A model generated the notes under the pieces. That model was given only the letters and a program-made list of their open reading frames with translations, did no database searches and was not told where the DNA came from. Shown one piece after another: positions 16,081 to 24,171 of a stretch of 64,000 nucleotides of DNA (position 1 is the first letter of the stretch; every line of letters starts with the position of its first letter). The stretch spans positions 109,959-173,958 of the forward strand of contig JBBDWU010000019.1 in NCBI GenBank assembly GCA_040902725.1, given 5' to 3'. A program made the translations under genes and the position numbers. Source of the stretch: JACVRU01 sp040902725 (lineage in GTDB: Bacteria > Actinomycetota > Thermoleophilia > Gaiellales > Gaiellaceae).

Positions 16081-16830
16081 ATGAAGCTTCGCTTCGGCTA
16101 CAGCGCCGACGCCGACGACGCCTTCATGGCCTGGGGCCTGCCCGACGACTGGGAGCACGTCGTCTCGGACGTGCAGACCCTCAACGAGTGGGCGCTGGAG
16201 GGGCGGCTCGAGGTGACCGCGATCTCGGCGCGCGCCTTGGCCCACGTTCGCGACCGCTACGAGCTGCTGCCCTGCGGCGCCAGCTTCGGCCTGGGCTACG
16301 GGCCGGTCGTCGTCGCCCCCGAGCCGCTCTCCCGGGGCCAGCTTCAGCGCTCGGAGATCGCGGTTCCGGGCCGCTTGACGACCGCATTCCTCGTCCTCCA
16401 CGAGTACCTGGGCGGCGACTTCGCACACCGGGAGCTGGCGTTCGACCGCATCCTCGACGAGGTGGCCTCGGGTCGCGTACCCGCAGGCCTCGTCATCCAC
16501 GAGGGGCAGCTGACGTACCCGCAGCACGGTGTCTCGAAGTGCGTCGACCTCGGGGAGTGGTGGCAGGCCGAGACCGGTCTGCCGCTCCCGCTCGGCGTCG
16601 TCGTCGCGCGCAGCGACGTGGACGCCGGTGCGGTGGCGGCCACGCTGCGCGCCTCGATCGAGGCCGCCTTGGCGCACCGCGACCAGGCACTGACGCTCGC
16701 AGCGAAACACGCGCGCGGTCTTGACGCCGAGCTGCTCGACCGCTTCGTCGGCATGTACGTCAACGAGCTCACGCTCGACATGGGCGACGAGGGCCGGCGG
16801 GCGGTGGACGCGCTGCTGGAGCTAGCGTAG
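16081..16830 (+). CDS. MqnA/MqnD-family protein (futalosine menaquinone pathway-like)
   Basis: Protein of 249 residues with the periplasmic-binding-protein-like fold of MqnA/MqnD. It opens with 'LRFGYSADADDAFMAWGLPD', followed by 'HVVSDVQTLNEWALEGRLEV', 'AISARALAHVRDRYELLPCG' and 'SFGLGYGPVVVA', which follow MqnD in order and spacing. MqnD makes 1,4-dihydroxy-6-naphthoate from cyclic dehypoxanthine futalosine. The classic 'SPCPND' start is altered to 'SADADD', so this may be a divergent subgroup or a binding protein. Four bases separate it from the thiolase gene. Confidence 0.6.
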   Translation: MKLRFGYSADADDAFMAWGLPDDWEHVVSDVQTLNEWALEGRLEVTAISARALAHVRDRYELLPCGASFGLGYGPVVVAPEPLSRGQLQRSEIAVPGRLTTAFLVLHEYLGGDFAHRELAFDRILDEVASGRVPAGLVIHEGQLTYPQHGVSKCVDLGEWWQAETGLPLPLGVVVARSDVDAGAVAATLRASIEAALAHRDQALTLAAKHARGLDAELLDRFVGMYVNELTLDMGDEGRRAVDALLELA

Positions 16831-16834
16831 GCGC

Positions 16835-18007
16835 ATGCCCCGCGCGGTCGTGATCTCCGCCGTCCGGACGCCCGTCGGCCGCTACGGCGGCGCGCTCGCG
16901 CACGTGCGACCCGACGACCTCGCAGCCACCGCGATCGCGGCCGCGGTCGAGCGCGCCGGCGTGGACGCGGCCGAGATCGAGGACGTCTACTTCGGCTGCG
17001 CCAACCAGGCGGGCGAGGACAACCGCAACGTCGCGCGCATGGCCGTCCTCCTGGCAGGCCTGCCGGAGACGGTGGCGGGCGTGACCTTCAACCGCCTATG
17101 CGCTTCGGGGCTCTCGGCCGTCGTCTCGGCTTGCCATTCGATCGCCGCGGGCGACGGAGACCTCTTCGTGGCCGGCGGCGTCGAGTCGATGAGCCGCGCG
17201 CCGTTCGTCACCGCCAAGCCGGACACGGCTTTTCCCCGCGGCGACCGGGTCGAGTACGACACCACGCTCGGCTGGCGGTTCCCGAATCCGCGTCTGGAGG
17301 CGATGTTCCCGCTCGAGTCGATGGGCGAGACGGGCGAGAACGTGGCCGAGCGCTGGAGCGTCTCGCGCGAGGAGCAGGACGCGTTCGCGCTCCAGTCGCA
17401 GCGCCGCTGGGCGGAGGCGAACACCGCCGGCCGCTTCGGGGACGAGCTCGTGGCCGTCGGAGAGGTCGACCGCGACGAGCATCCCCGCCCGGACACGAGC
17501 GCCGAAAAGCTGGCCGCGCTGCGGCCCGCGTTCCGCGCCGACGGCAGCGTCACGGCGGGCAACTCGAGCGGGATCAACGACGGCGCCGCCGCGCTCGTGA
17601 TCGCGAGCGAGGAGAAGGCGCGGGAGCTCGGCGCCGAGCCGCTCGGCGCCTTCGCCGGCAGCGCGGTCGCCGGCGTCGATCCCCGGGTGATGGGGATCGG
17701 GCCCGTCCCCGCCGTGCGGAAGCTGCTCGCGCGCGCGGGCATCGGGGTCGACGACCTCGACCTCGTGGAGCTGAACGAGGCCTTCGCGTCGCAGTCGCTG
17801 GTCGTGATCCGCGAGCTGGGGCTCGATCCGGAGAAGGTGAACGTCAACGGAGGCGCGATCGCGATCGGCCATCCGCTCGGGATGAGCGGAGCGCGCCTCG
17901 TCGTCACGCTGCTGCACGAGCTCCGCCGCCGCGGCGGCCGCTACGGGCTGGCGACGCTCTGCGTAGGCGTCGGCCAGGGCCAGGCAGCGTTGTTCGAGCG
18001 GTTCTAG
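16835..18007 (+). CDS. Thiolase, 3-oxoadipyl-CoA/acetyl-CoA C-acyltransferase-like
   Basis: Thiolase of 390 residues with all three catalytic elements: nucleophilic Cys in 'NRLCASGLSAVVSA' (about residue 89), His in 'GGAIAIGHPLGMSGAR' (about 348) and the second Cys in 'LATLCVGVGQGQAA' (about 378). The stretch 'GCANQAGEDNRNVARMA' is typical of the PcaF/PaaJ branch, which cleaves 3-oxoadipyl-CoA to succinyl-CoA and acetyl-CoA. Phenylacetate genes elsewhere in the window make that role plausible, although a general beta-oxidation role cannot be excluded. It is followed by an aldehyde dehydrogenase on the same strand. Confidence 0.85.
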   Translation: MPRAVVISAVRTPVGRYGGALAHVRPDDLAATAIAAAVERAGVDAAEIEDVYFGCANQAGEDNRNVARMAVLLAGLPETVAGVTFNRLCASGLSAVVSACHSIAAGDGDLFVAGGVESMSRAPFVTAKPDTAFPRGDRVEYDTTLGWRFPNPRLEAMFPLESMGETGENVAERWSVSREEQDAFALQSQRRWAEANTAGRFGDELVAVGEVDRDEHPRPDTSAEKLAALRPAFRADGSVTAGNSSGINDGAAALVIASEEKARELGAEPLGAFAGSAVAGVDPRVMGIGPVPAVRKLLARAGIGVDDLDLVELNEAFASQSLVVIRELGLDPEKVNVNGGAIAIGHPLGMSGARLVVTLLHELRRRGGRYGLATLCVGVGQGQAALFERF

Positions 18008-18033
18008 TGGTCGCCGTCTAGAGTCCGCGGCGC

Positions 18034-19506
18034 ATGGCGGTGGCGACCGAGCGGGAGTACGGCCTCTTCATCGACGGCGCGCTGGTCGAGCCCGCGTCCG
18101 GCGAGATCCGCGACCTGGCCGAGCCCGCCACGGGCGAGCCGCTCGCCCGCGCGGCGATGGCGGGCGAGGAGGACGTCGACCGCGCCGTCGAGGCCGCGCG
18201 GACGGCGCTCGAGGGCGACTGGGGGAAGACGCCGCCCACCGAGCGCTCCCGCCTGCTGCACGCGCTCGCCGACGCGATCGCCGCCAACCGCAAGGAGCTC
18301 GCCGACCTCGAGTCGCGCAACGTCGGCAAGGCCATCTCCTCCGTCAAGGCCGAGCTGGCCGGCGCCGTCGAGAACTTCCGCTTCTACGCGTCCGCGCTCG
18401 GCTCGATCGGCGGCCGCTCCAACCCGGTCGGCGGCTCGCTCCTCTACTACACGCTCAAGGAGCCGGTCGGCGTCTGCGGCCAGATCGTCCCCTGGAACTA
18501 CCCGGCGATGATGACGACCTGGAAGCTCGCGCCGGCGTTGGCGGCGGGCTGCACGATCGTCCTCAAGCCCGATCCGGCCACGCCGCTCTCGGCGCTGCGC
18601 ATGGCGGAGCTCGCGTCCGAGGTCGGGATCCCGGCCGGCGTGATCAACGTCGTGCCCGGCGACGGCCCCACCACCGGCTCGTACCTCGTCCGCCATCCGG
18701 GGGTCGACAAGGTCGCGTTCACCGGCTCCACGCAGACGGGCGGCGAGATCATGCGGCTCGCCTCCGACCCGATCAAGCGCGTCACCTTGGAGCTCGGCGG
18801 CAAGAGCCCGAACCTCGTCTTCGCGGACGCCAACCTCGACGACGCGATCCCCAGCGCGGTCTGGTCGATCTACTACTCGGCCGGCCAGAGCTGCGAGGCG
18901 CGCTCGCGGGTGCTCGTCGAGGCGTCGGTCTACGACGACTTCGTCAGCCGCTTCACCGAGGCGGCGGCCCAGCTCAAGGTCGGCGACCCGCTCGACCCCG
19001 AGACGCACGTCGGCTCCCTCATCTCCGACGCTCACCGCCAGAAGGTGCACGCCTTCGTCGAGCAGGGCCGCGGCGAGGGCGCGGAGGCGGTGCTCGGCGG
19101 TGACCTGCCCGACGGGCCGGGCGCCTTCTATCCGCCGACCGTGCTGGCGGGCGTCGAGAACCGGATGATCGTGGCCCAGGAGGAGATCTTCGGCCCGGTG
19201 GTGGCGGTGATCCCGTTCGAGGACGAGCGCGAGGCGGTGCGGATCGCGAACGACGTCAAGTACGGCCTCTTCGCCACCGTCTGGACGGGCGACGCGGCCC
19301 GCGGCCATCGGCTCGCGCGCCAGATCAAGGCGGGCGAGATCGGGATCAACATGCCGTACACCGCCTTCCCGGGCATCCCGTTCGGGGGCTACAAGCAGTC
19401 CGGCTTCGGCCGCGAGCTGGGGATCGAGACGCTCGAGCTCTACCTCGAGACGAAGAGCGTGCTCGTGGCCACCGGCCCGAAGCCGTTCAACCCCTGGGGC
19501 CTGTAG
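18034..19506 (+). CDS. NAD(P)-dependent aldehyde dehydrogenase
   Basis: Protein of 490 residues with the full ALDH architecture: 'GQIVPWNYPAMMTTWKLAPA' (Asn of the oxyanion hole), the dinucleotide site 'VAFTGSTQTGGEIM', the general-base Glu in 'VTLELGGKSPNLVFAD', catalytic Cys in 'YYSAGQSCEARSRVLV' (about residue 287) and the C-terminal 'PFGGYKQSGFGRELG'. It belongs to the betaine-aldehyde/medium-chain group and oxidises an aldehyde to its acid. Substrate is unassigned. It sits 26 bases after the thiolase gene and just before the MFS gene, so the three may form one unit. Confidence 0.9.
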   Translation: MAVATEREYGLFIDGALVEPASGEIRDLAEPATGEPLARAAMAGEEDVDRAVEAARTALEGDWGKTPPTERSRLLHALADAIAANRKELADLESRNVGKAISSVKAELAGAVENFRFYASALGSIGGRSNPVGGSLLYYTLKEPVGVCGQIVPWNYPAMMTTWKLAPALAAGCTIVLKPDPATPLSALRMAELASEVGIPAGVINVVPGDGPTTGSYLVRHPGVDKVAFTGSTQTGGEIMRLASDPIKRVTLELGGKSPNLVFADANLDDAIPSAVWSIYYSAGQSCEARSRVLVEASVYDDFVSRFTEAAAQLKVGDPLDPETHVGSLISDAHRQKVHAFVEQGRGEGAEAVLGGDLPDGPGAFYPPTVLAGVENRMIVAQEEIFGPVVAVIPFEDEREAVRIANDVKYGLFATVWTGDAARGHRLARQIKAGEIGINMPYTAFPGIPFGGYKQSGFGRELGIETLELYLETKSVLVATGPKPFNPWGL

Positions 19507-19571
19507 ACAGATCGCGGTACCGCTGGGCGATCCTCGCCGCCGGGACGGCGGCGCAGGCGGCGTTCTCGGCG

Positions 19572-20672
19572 ATGACGCTCGGGCTGCCGGTGCTGGCGCC
19601 CGCCATCCGCGACGAGTTCGGCCTCTCGCTCGGCCAGGTCGGGATCGTGCTCGGCGCGGAGTGGATCGGGCTGATCGCGACGCTGCTGCCGTGGGGCTTC
19701 GCCGTCGACCGCTGGGGAGAGCGCTGGACTCTGGCGGCCGGCATGCTCGGCTGCGCGGGCTGTCTCGCCGGCGCCGCTTTCGTCTCGAGCTTCTGGCCGC
19801 TCGTCGCCCTGATCGCGCTGGCGGGCGCCGTCGGAGCGAGCGTCCAGTCGGGGAGCGGCCGCGCGATCATGAAGTGGTTCCACGCGGACGAGCGGGGACT
19901 GGCGCTGGGGATCCGGCAGACGGCCGTGCCGATCGGAGGCGTCGTCGGCGCGCTCGTGCTGCCGGTAACGGTCGCGGCGGGCGGGCTGCGGGCGGCCTTT
20001 CTCGCCCTCGCGGGCATGGCGGCCATCGGGGCGCTGCTCGGTGCGGCCCTGCTCCGGGAACGAGTGCGCGAGCAGATCGTCGAGGCCGTCCCGTGGACGC
20101 TGCGCGACCGCAGCTTCTGGCTCGTCTGCTGGGGCAGCGGGCTCTACCTCGTCGCCCAGGTGGCCGTGCTGGGCTTCCTCGTGCTCTACCTCCACGACGA
20201 GCGCGGCTTCTCGATTGCCCGCGCGGCCGTCGTCCTCGCCGGGATCAACGTGCTCGGCGCGGCTTTCCGCATCGGCGGAGGCCGCTGGTCGGACGTCCTC
20301 GGCTCGCGGCTGCGGCCGCTCCGGTGGGTGGGCCTCGCGCTCACCGTGGCCATGGCCGCCTCGGCCGCTGCCACCGCGGCGCCGGTGGCGGTGGTCGTGA
20401 CCGCCTTCCTAGTCGCCGGCGGGCTCTCCATGGCCTGGAACGGCCTCTCCTTCACCGCGGCCGCCGAGCTGGCGGGAGAGGCGCGGAGCGGCGCGGCGAT
20501 CGGCTTCCAGCAGACGGTGCTCTCGGTGATCGGCGCCGCGGTGCCGCCCAGCTTCGCGGCGCTCGTCGAGGCGACCTCCTGGCGGACCGCGTTCGCCGTC
20601 GCAGCGGCGGTCCCGCTGGTGGGCTGGGGGGCGCTGGGCTTGGTGACCGAGCGCCCACCTTCAGCCCGCTAG
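19572..20672 (+). CDS. Major facilitator superfamily transporter
   Basis: MFS permease with about 12 hydrophobic helices and the loop 2-3 signature in 'WGFAVDRWGERWTLAAGM'. The first in-frame ATG (19572) cuts off part of helix 1. The same frame is open upstream to the aldehyde dehydrogenase stop and encodes a good N-terminal start of helix 1 ('RYRWAILAAGTAAQAAFSA') but contains no ATG, GTG or TTG. Either an unusual start (CTG 19494) is used or a base is wrong around 19500-19510. Substrate unknown. The 3' end overlaps the convergent permease gene by four bases. Confidence 0.8.
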   Translation: MTLGLPVLAPAIRDEFGLSLGQVGIVLGAEWIGLIATLLPWGFAVDRWGERWTLAAGMLGCAGCLAGAAFVSSFWPLVALIALAGAVGASVQSGSGRAIMKWFHADERGLALGIRQTAVPIGGVVGALVLPVTVAAGGLRAAFLALAGMAAIGALLGAALLRERVREQIVEAVPWTLRDRSFWLVCWGSGLYLVAQVAVLGFLVLYLHDERGFSIARAAVVLAGINVLGAAFRIGGGRWSDVLGSRLRPLRWVGLALTVAMAASAAATAAPVAVVVTAFLVAGGLSMAWNGLSFTAAAELAGEARSGAAIGFQQTVLSVIGAAVPPSFAALVEATSWRTAFAVAAAVPLVGWGALGLVTERPPSAR

Positions 20673-22144
20673 ATCCAGCTCAGCTCGCGCTGGAGGATGT
20701 CGATCGCGAAGTAGAGGACGAATGCCGTGGTGGCCACCCACATCAGCGGGTGGACCTGCCGCCACAGCCCCTGCGCCGTCCGCACCAGGCAGAAGGCGAT
20801 GAAGCCCCAGCCGATCCCGTCCGCGATCGAGAACGAGAAGGGCATGATCATGATCGTCAGCGCCGCGCTCAGCCCGAGCGCCAGGTCGCCGAAGTCGATG
20901 CCCGCGAATGCGCGGCGCGGCATGCGCGCCGTCATGTCGCCTTCGGCCCGCTCGGCGTCCTCTTCGGACTCGGACAGCACGGTGATCATCAGGTACGCGA
21001 CCACGATCAGCGCGGCCGCTGTTGCCTGAGGGGGCACCATTCCGATGATCGGCGCGATGAACATGAACGGGAAGAAGAGCGCTCCCGTCACCACGCTCAC
21101 CCAGCCGGTACGACCGCCGACGCCGACCCCAGCCGCCGACTCGATGTAGGTGGTCGCCGACGACGCCGAGGCGAATCCGCCTGCGGCGGCGGCGAGCGAG
21201 TCGACGAGCAGCGGCTTCTGGATCTCGGGCAACTCGCCCTGCTCGTCGAGGTAGCCGGCCTGCTTGCCGACGCCGACGAGCGTGCCCATCGTGTCGAAGA
21301 AGTCGCTGATCATCAGCGTGAACACGAACGCGACCGCCGCCAGGACCGGCAGCGTCGAGAAGGCGTCGAAGCTGATCTCGCCGACGAGCCCGAAGTTCGG
21401 CTCCTTGGCGATGTCGTCGGGCCACCGCGCGTAGCCGAGCTCCTCCGAATAGAGGGTGTAGTCCTGTGACCAGTTGATCAGCGTGGCCAGGACGGTCGTG
21501 AGGATGATCCCGATCAGCAGGTCGCCGCGGATGCCGCGGGCGCGGAGCACGATCGTGATCGCTATGCCGACCACTGCGATGAACGTCGTCCAGGTCGTGA
21601 TCTTCGCCATGTCGACCACCGGCACGCCCTGGACGACGAGGCCGGAGTTGACGAGCCCGATGAAGCCGATGAAGAGGCCGATGCCGACGGCGATCGCCTT
21701 CTTCAGCTCCAGCGGAATCGCGCGCATGATCTTCTCGCGCAGCCCGACGACCACCAGGATGGTGATCGCGAGCCCTTCGACGACGACCAGCCCCATTGCC
21801 TCCGGGAAGCCCAGGCCTTCGCCTGCGACGAGCGTGAACGCGACGAATGCGTTCAGGCCGAGCCCGGGCGCGATCGCGTACGCCCGATTCGTGAACAGGC
21901 CCATCGCGATCGTCATCACGCCGGCGACCAGACAGGTCGACGTGAGGACGGCGTCAAACTGGAGCCCGATGTCCTGCAGGCCCTCGATTCCCGCGAACCC
22001 GAGAATGGCCGGGTTCACGAAGATGATGTAGGACATCACGATGAATGTCGTGATGCCGGCAACCGTGTCCCGCGCCGGCGTCGTGCCGTTTTCCGCAAAG
22101 CGGAACCAGCGGCCGAACGCCGAGGCCGCGGCTGGGCTGCTCAT
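20669..22144 (-). CDS. AzgA-type adenine/guanine/hypoxanthine permease
   Basis: Polytopic permease of 491 residues from the NCS2/AzgA family. Signature segments: 'TTPARDTVAGITTFIVMSYI', 'FVNPAILGFAGI', 'YAIAPGLGLNAFVAFTLV' and 'ISDFFDTMGTLVGVGKQAG'. The family imports purine bases by proton symport. ATG 22144 is preferred to ATG 22150, since AAGGAG at 22152-22157 lies seven bases from the former and one from the latter. It is divergent from the M20 hydrolase gene with 30 bases between. The adjoining purine-degradation genes strongly support a purine substrate. Confidence 0.87.
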   Translation of the reverse strand: MSSPAAASAFGRWFRFAENGTTPARDTVAGITTFIVMSYIIFVNPAILGFAGIEGLQDIGLQFDAVLTSTCLVAGVMTIAMGLFTNRAYAIAPGLGLNAFVAFTLVAGEGLGFPEAMGLVVVEGLAITILVVVGLREKIMRAIPLELKKAIAVGIGLFIGFIGLVNSGLVVQGVPVVDMAKITTWTTFIAVVGIAITIVLRARGIRGDLLIGIILTTVLATLINWSQDYTLYSEELGYARWPDDIAKEPNFGLVGEISFDAFSTLPVLAAVAFVFTLMISDFFDTMGTLVGVGKQAGYLDEQGELPEIQKPLLVDSLAAAAGGFASASSATTYIESAAGVGVGGRTGWVSVVTGALFFPFMFIAPIIGMVPPQATAAALIVVAYLMITVLSESEEDAERAEGDMTARMPRRAFAGIDFGDLALGLSAALTIMIMPFSFSIADGIGWGFIAFCLVRTAQGLWRQVHPLMWVATTAFVLYFAIDILQRELSWI

Positions 22145-22174
22145 GCGCATGCTCCTTTCAGAGGGGGTGACCGG

Positions 22175-23227
22175 ATGAATCTAAAGCTTCCGCCGGTCGG
22201 TTCCAAACGCGTCTTCGAGCGCCTGGACGCGCTGTACGCGATTGGGGGCGGGAAGGGCGCCAATCGCCCCTTCGGGAGCGCGGAGGAAAACGCGGCGCAC
22301 GAGCTCGCGGCCGGCTGGATGGAGGCGGCGGGGCTGGCCGTCGAGCGGGACGAGGCGGGGAACCTGATCGGGCGGTTCGCGGGCGAGGGCGGCGAGCTCT
22401 GGACGGGCTCGCACCTCGACTCGGTGCCCGAAGGCGGCCGCTTCGACGGGGCGCTCGGCGTGGTCGCGGCGATCGAGGCGCTCGACCGCATCGGCCCGCA
22501 GGCGCGGGCGCTAGCCGCCGTCGTGTTCCGCGGCGAGGAGGTCGGCTGCGTGGGCAGCAACGCCCGTTGCGCGGCGGGCGGGCTGCCGGACGCGTTCCTC
22601 GAAGTGCACGTCGAGCAGGGACCGCGGCTGGCGGCAGCGGGCGCGCCGCTCGGGGTCGTGACGGGGATCGTCGGCTACGCACGGCGCGAGCGCGTGTTCG
22701 AAGGCGCCGCGGGCCACGCCGGCACGACGCCTATGGACGCCCGCGAGGACGCGCTCGTCGCGGCGGCGGAGTACGTGCTTCGCGTGCGGGACGCCGCGCG
22801 GGCGATCCCGGAGGCAGTGGCGACCGTGGGCGTGATCGGGGCGGAGCCGGGCGGCGTCAACGTGATCCCGGGCCGCGTGCGGCTGACCGTCGACGCCCGC
22901 GCCCCGGACGGAGAGCGGCTCTCGCGCCTGCTCGAGGAGCTCGGCCTGGACGCAGAGCCGCGCACCGATCCCGTGGCGATGGACGAAGGGGTGCGCGGGG
23001 CGCTCAGGGCTGCGCTCGAGGGGCGTGGCCTGCCCGTGGTGGAGCTCGCGTCCGGCGCCGGCCACGACGCGGGCATCCTCGCCGCGCACGGAGTCGAGTC
23101 GGGGATGCTGTTCGTCCGCTCCCTTGCCGGCGGCGTCAGCCATTCGCCGGACGAGGACTCGAGCCCGGAAGACGTGGAGCTCGCGGTGGACGTGCTGGCC
23201 GACGCGCTCCGCATACTCGCGGCATGA
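22175..23227 (+). CDS. M20-family amidohydrolase, allantoate amidohydrolase-like
   Basis: Zinc-dependent hydrolase of 350 residues from the M20 group that includes allantoate amidohydrolase, ureidoglycolate amidohydrolase and N-carbamoyl-L-amino-acid hydrolase. Metal ligands are in 'LWTGSHLDSVPEGGRFDGAL' (His, Asp), 'VVFRGEEVGCVGS' (Glu) and 'LEVHVEQGPRL' (His), with the last His in 'GGVSHSPDEDS'. The central lid domain has 'AGHAGTTPMDAREDAL'. In this purine cluster, allantoate or ureidoglycolate is the likely substrate. It is slightly shorter than the usual 400-410 residues. A purine-rich site (GAGGGGGTGA) precedes the start. Confidence 0.8.
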   Translation: MNLKLPPVGSKRVFERLDALYAIGGGKGANRPFGSAEENAAHELAAGWMEAAGLAVERDEAGNLIGRFAGEGGELWTGSHLDSVPEGGRFDGALGVVAAIEALDRIGPQARALAAVVFRGEEVGCVGSNARCAAGGLPDAFLEVHVEQGPRLAAAGAPLGVVTGIVGYARRERVFEGAAGHAGTTPMDAREDALVAAAEYVLRVRDAARAIPEAVATVGVIGAEPGGVNVIPGRVRLTVDARAPDGERLSRLLEELGLDAEPRTDPVAMDEGVRGALRAALEGRGLPVVELASGAGHDAGILAAHGVESGMLFVRSLAGGVSHSPDEDSSPEDVELAVDVLADALRILAA

Positions 23228-23370
23228 CAATCGTCTGGTTCATCGTCTGGCTGATCTCGAACAACATCGGCGGCAACGACCCGCTGACGTTCGATCCGGT
23301 CAACTGGTGGGCGGGCGGCCTGATCTTCGCCGCCGCGCTCGACCTCGGCCGGCAGCACGCCAAGCGCTAG
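23224..23370 (+). CDS. 48-residue predicted membrane protein
   Basis: A 48-residue open frame whose ATG overlaps the M20 hydrolase stop (ATGA), indicating translational coupling. It has an N-terminal hydrophobic stretch 'MTIVWFIVWLISNNIGG' and a second one 'WWAGGLIFAAALDLG', separated by a polar 'NDPLTFDPVN', then a basic tail 'RQHAKR'. The hairpin-like layout suggests a small inner-membrane protein. It is too short for homology-based naming; an accessory role beside a purine permease or hydrolase is inference from position alone. Confidence 0.5.
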   Translation: MTIVWFIVWLISNNIGGNDPLTFDPVNWWAGGLIFAAALDLGRQHAKR

Positions 23371-23763
23371 TCCCACCCGGGGTTACGAGAACGACGCGGT
23401 CGCCGTTCGCGACGACGCCCCCAACGATGGGTTCTGGTCGTACTCGCTGGTGGCGAAGACGTTCGGCATCGCCGCCGGGCCGATCGCAAGGACTCCGAAC
23501 GTGGCCCGGGCCGGCAAGCGGTTCGCGATCGGCTACGAGGTCCTGCGGACGGACTGGCCCTTCCCCGCCGAGTCCGCGACCGTCACCTGCGTCGCGACGC
23601 TCGGCGGCAAGAGGATCGCCGCCCGGCGTGCATTCGCCGGGGGCCTCGCCGCCTGCTCGGTCACGCTGCCCAAGACTGTAAGGGCAAGAAGCTGCGCATC
23701 GTGCTGACCGCCAGCTCCGGCGGGAAGAAGGTCTCGAAGACCTACACCACGACCGTGAAGTAG
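23371..23763 (+). pseudogene. Degraded C-terminal fragment of a secreted beta-sandwich-like protein
   Basis: The frame here begins without a start codon directly after the small membrane gene ('RGYENDAVAVRDDAPNDGFW') and continues through 'FAIGYEVLRTDWPFPAESAT' to 'AACSVTLPKT'. At about 23676 the frame shifts by one missing base, after which 'CKGKKLRIVLTASSGGKKVS' continues to the TAG at 23761-23763. The alternating-strand, Lys/Ser/Thr-rich end is like the C-terminal repeats of actinobacterial secreted proteins. No 5' portion is found, so this appears to be a remnant with an additional indel, possibly from sequencing. Confidence 0.55.
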
Positions 23764-24171
23764 CTAGAGCGCGCGGAAGCTGATCGGCTGGGCGCCCTGC
23801 CAGAGAGTGAGACGCCCCAGCTCGGCGAGGTGCTCGTGCCCCTCGACGAGGGTCGCGAAGTGGTTCCCCGCCAGCGGGCCCGCCTTGCTCGCGAAGGCGC
23901 AGTGCCCGTACGGGAAGAGCAGCTCGGTCTCGCTGATCCCGCCGGGGTAGAGCAGGAGCTGGCCGGGCGCGGGGTAGCTGGTGGCGTTCTCGGCGCCGAT
24001 CCCGAGCTCGCGGTCGCCCCAGGGGATCCAGTTCGACTCGCCGCTCCAGCGGCAGTGGATGATCCGGTCCTCGAAGGGGAGGATGCCGCGGAACGCGGCA
24101 ACGGTCTGCGGCGCCGCTTCATCCTCGAAGCGCGCGACGAAGCGAAAGCCCGCGGACTCGATCTCGATCAT
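23764..24171 (-). CDS. DUF3830 (cyclophilin-like fold) protein
   Basis: Protein of 135 residues resembling DUF3830: 'IEIESAGFRFVARFEDEAAP' at the start, 'PQTVAAFRGILPFEDRIIHC', 'SWIPWGD'-like 'NWIPWGDRELGIGAENATSY' and 'PGQLLLYPGGISETELLFPY'. Family members adopt a cyclophilin-like barrel and sit near purine, pyrimidine or hydantoin genes; the biochemical role is not established. I start it at ATG 24171, which overlaps the PuuD stop (ATGA), rather than at 24192. It is the last gene of the six-gene leftward purine operon, so a role in urate or allantoin handling is a reasonable hypothesis. Confidence 0.7.
   Translation of the reverse strand: MIEIESAGFRFVARFEDEAAPQTVAAFRGILPFEDRIIHCRWSGESNWIPWGDRELGIGAENATSYPAPGQLLLYPGGISETELLFPYGHCAFASKAGPLAGNHFATLVEGHEHLAELGRLTLWQGAQPISFRAL

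Noticed and set aside
23371..23763. A second UGA/UAG recoding or programmed frameshift in the fragment.
   Set aside because: The fragment has no start codon or 5' part, and the break fits a one-base error; there is no slippery sequence or structure that I could see.
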